Assembly: GCA_041751425.1 (NCBI GenBank)
Contig: JBGSXL010000032.1
Location: 1-64,000 of the forward strand
DNA: 64,000 nucleotides
Reading direction: 5' to 3'
Origin: JAVVEG01 sp041751425
Lineage (GTDB): Bacteria > Pseudomonadota > Gammaproteobacteria > Pseudomonadales > Pseudohongiellaceae
The position numbers and the translations under genes were made by a program. This document shows positions 63,748-64,000 of this stretch, piece by piece; within the stretch, counting starts at the first letter, position 1, and each line of letters begins with the position of its first letter. The notes under the pieces were generated by a model. The model searched no databases. It was not told where the DNA came from and saw only the letters and a program-made list of their open reading frames with translations.

Positions 63748-64000
63748 GTGCAAACTGTTGAAAGCACACAGGCTTCTCAGCACGCTTCCGTTACAGGTAG
63801 TGCATCGTTGGGGCGTGAAATTGTTGCACGCGTCGAAGACATCAAGAAAACCTACTATATGGGTGCTTTGTCGGTGCAGGTGCTGCACGGTATTTCCATT
63901 AACTTCTATCAGGGTGATTTCATCAGCATCATGGGGCCTTCGGGTTGCGGCAAGTCCACGCTGATGAATCTGCTGGGTTGTCTGGACCAACCCACGTCCG
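63748..64000 (+). CDS. ABC transporter ATP-binding protein, MacB/LolD type (partial)
   Basis: The start of an ATPase gene cut by the window edge. GTG at 63748, five bases after the adaptor stop, opens a frame with IVARVEDIKKTYYMGALSVQ, then VLHGISINFYQGDFISIMGPSGCGKSTLMNLLGCLDQPTS. The Walker A GPSGCGKST and the MNLLGCLDQPTSG pattern are those of MacB/LolD-type ATPases. An N-terminal extension of about 28 residues precedes the domain; the exact start is uncertain. Together with the two genes before it this makes a MacAB-TolC-like exporter. Confidence 0.88.
   Translation, partial: MQTVESTQASQHASVTGSASLGREIVARVEDIKKTYYMGALSVQVLHGISINFYQGDFISIMGPSGCGKSTLMNLLGCLDQPTS

Noticed and set aside
1..64000. 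tRNA or rRNA genes
   Set aside because: I saw no TPsiC-arm-like GGTTCGAATCC block with a matching acceptor stem in the intergenic parts and no rRNA-like stretch.

Overview
The window looks like a stretch of chromosome from a free-living, probably aquatic, Gram-negative gammaproteobacterium. Base composition is moderate in G+C, coding density is high, and many start/stop codons overlap. The content is typical of such organisms: biosynthetic SpeA arginine decarboxylase with an agmatinase, PQQ enzymes, CopC/CopD, two TAXI-type TRAP uptake systems, TonB-domain proteins, lipoproteins with lipoboxes and a TolC-type tripartite exporter. No rRNA, tRNA or CRISPR array is visible. The genus cannot be fixed from sequence alone.

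Layout. 1-492 is an AT-rich, disturbed edge: the end of an IS3-family element (orfA start plus terminal repeat) sits inside a truncated gene that I read as a BRCT-type protein. 0.5-6.5 kb carries a P1 peptidase, an acetyltransferase and a secreted esterase on the minus strand. Divergent from these are a short-chain dehydrogenase and acetoacetyl-CoA synthetase. 6.5-10.5 kb holds a cytochrome c/PQQ lipoprotein, a leftover Rhs/YD-repeat tail, a ParE-type toxin-antitoxin pair and a TPR-TonB protein. 10.7-13.7 kb is the speB-speA putrescine operon. 13.7-19.9 kb has a beta-carbonic anhydrase, a soluble PQQ sugar dehydrogenase homologue, a PH-domain membrane pair, copCD and a Na/Pi cotransporter preceded by a Pho-box-like triple repeat.

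19.9-28.4 kb is a minus-strand run: small membrane protein, DUF58, transglutaminase, MoxR ATPase, large TPR protein and a Bcr/CflA drug exporter. 28.4-35.5 kb holds a TAXI TRAP transporter coupled to an NADP-dependent reductase, followed by two exported beta-propeller proteins. 35.7-37.5 kb is a BlaI/BlaR1-like regulator pair whose peptidase carries a TonB C-terminal domain. 37.5-41.3 kb has a MarR regulator with an Acg-like nitroreductase, a diguanylate cyclase and a DUF4097-like protein. 41.6-44.7 kb is a second TAXI TRAP system. 44.7-50.3 kb holds MATE, saccharopine-dehydrogenase-like, SLC13 and hemolysin-III-like genes.

50.3-59.6 kb is the most unusual block. An M16 peptidase lipoprotein is followed by a fully coupled operon of ABC ATPase, ABC-2 permease, double-PDZ lipoprotein and two large exported FG-GAP/VCBS proteins. 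I do not recognise this set as a named system. The window ends in a TolC-like/HlyD-like/MacB-like export operon that runs off the right edge.
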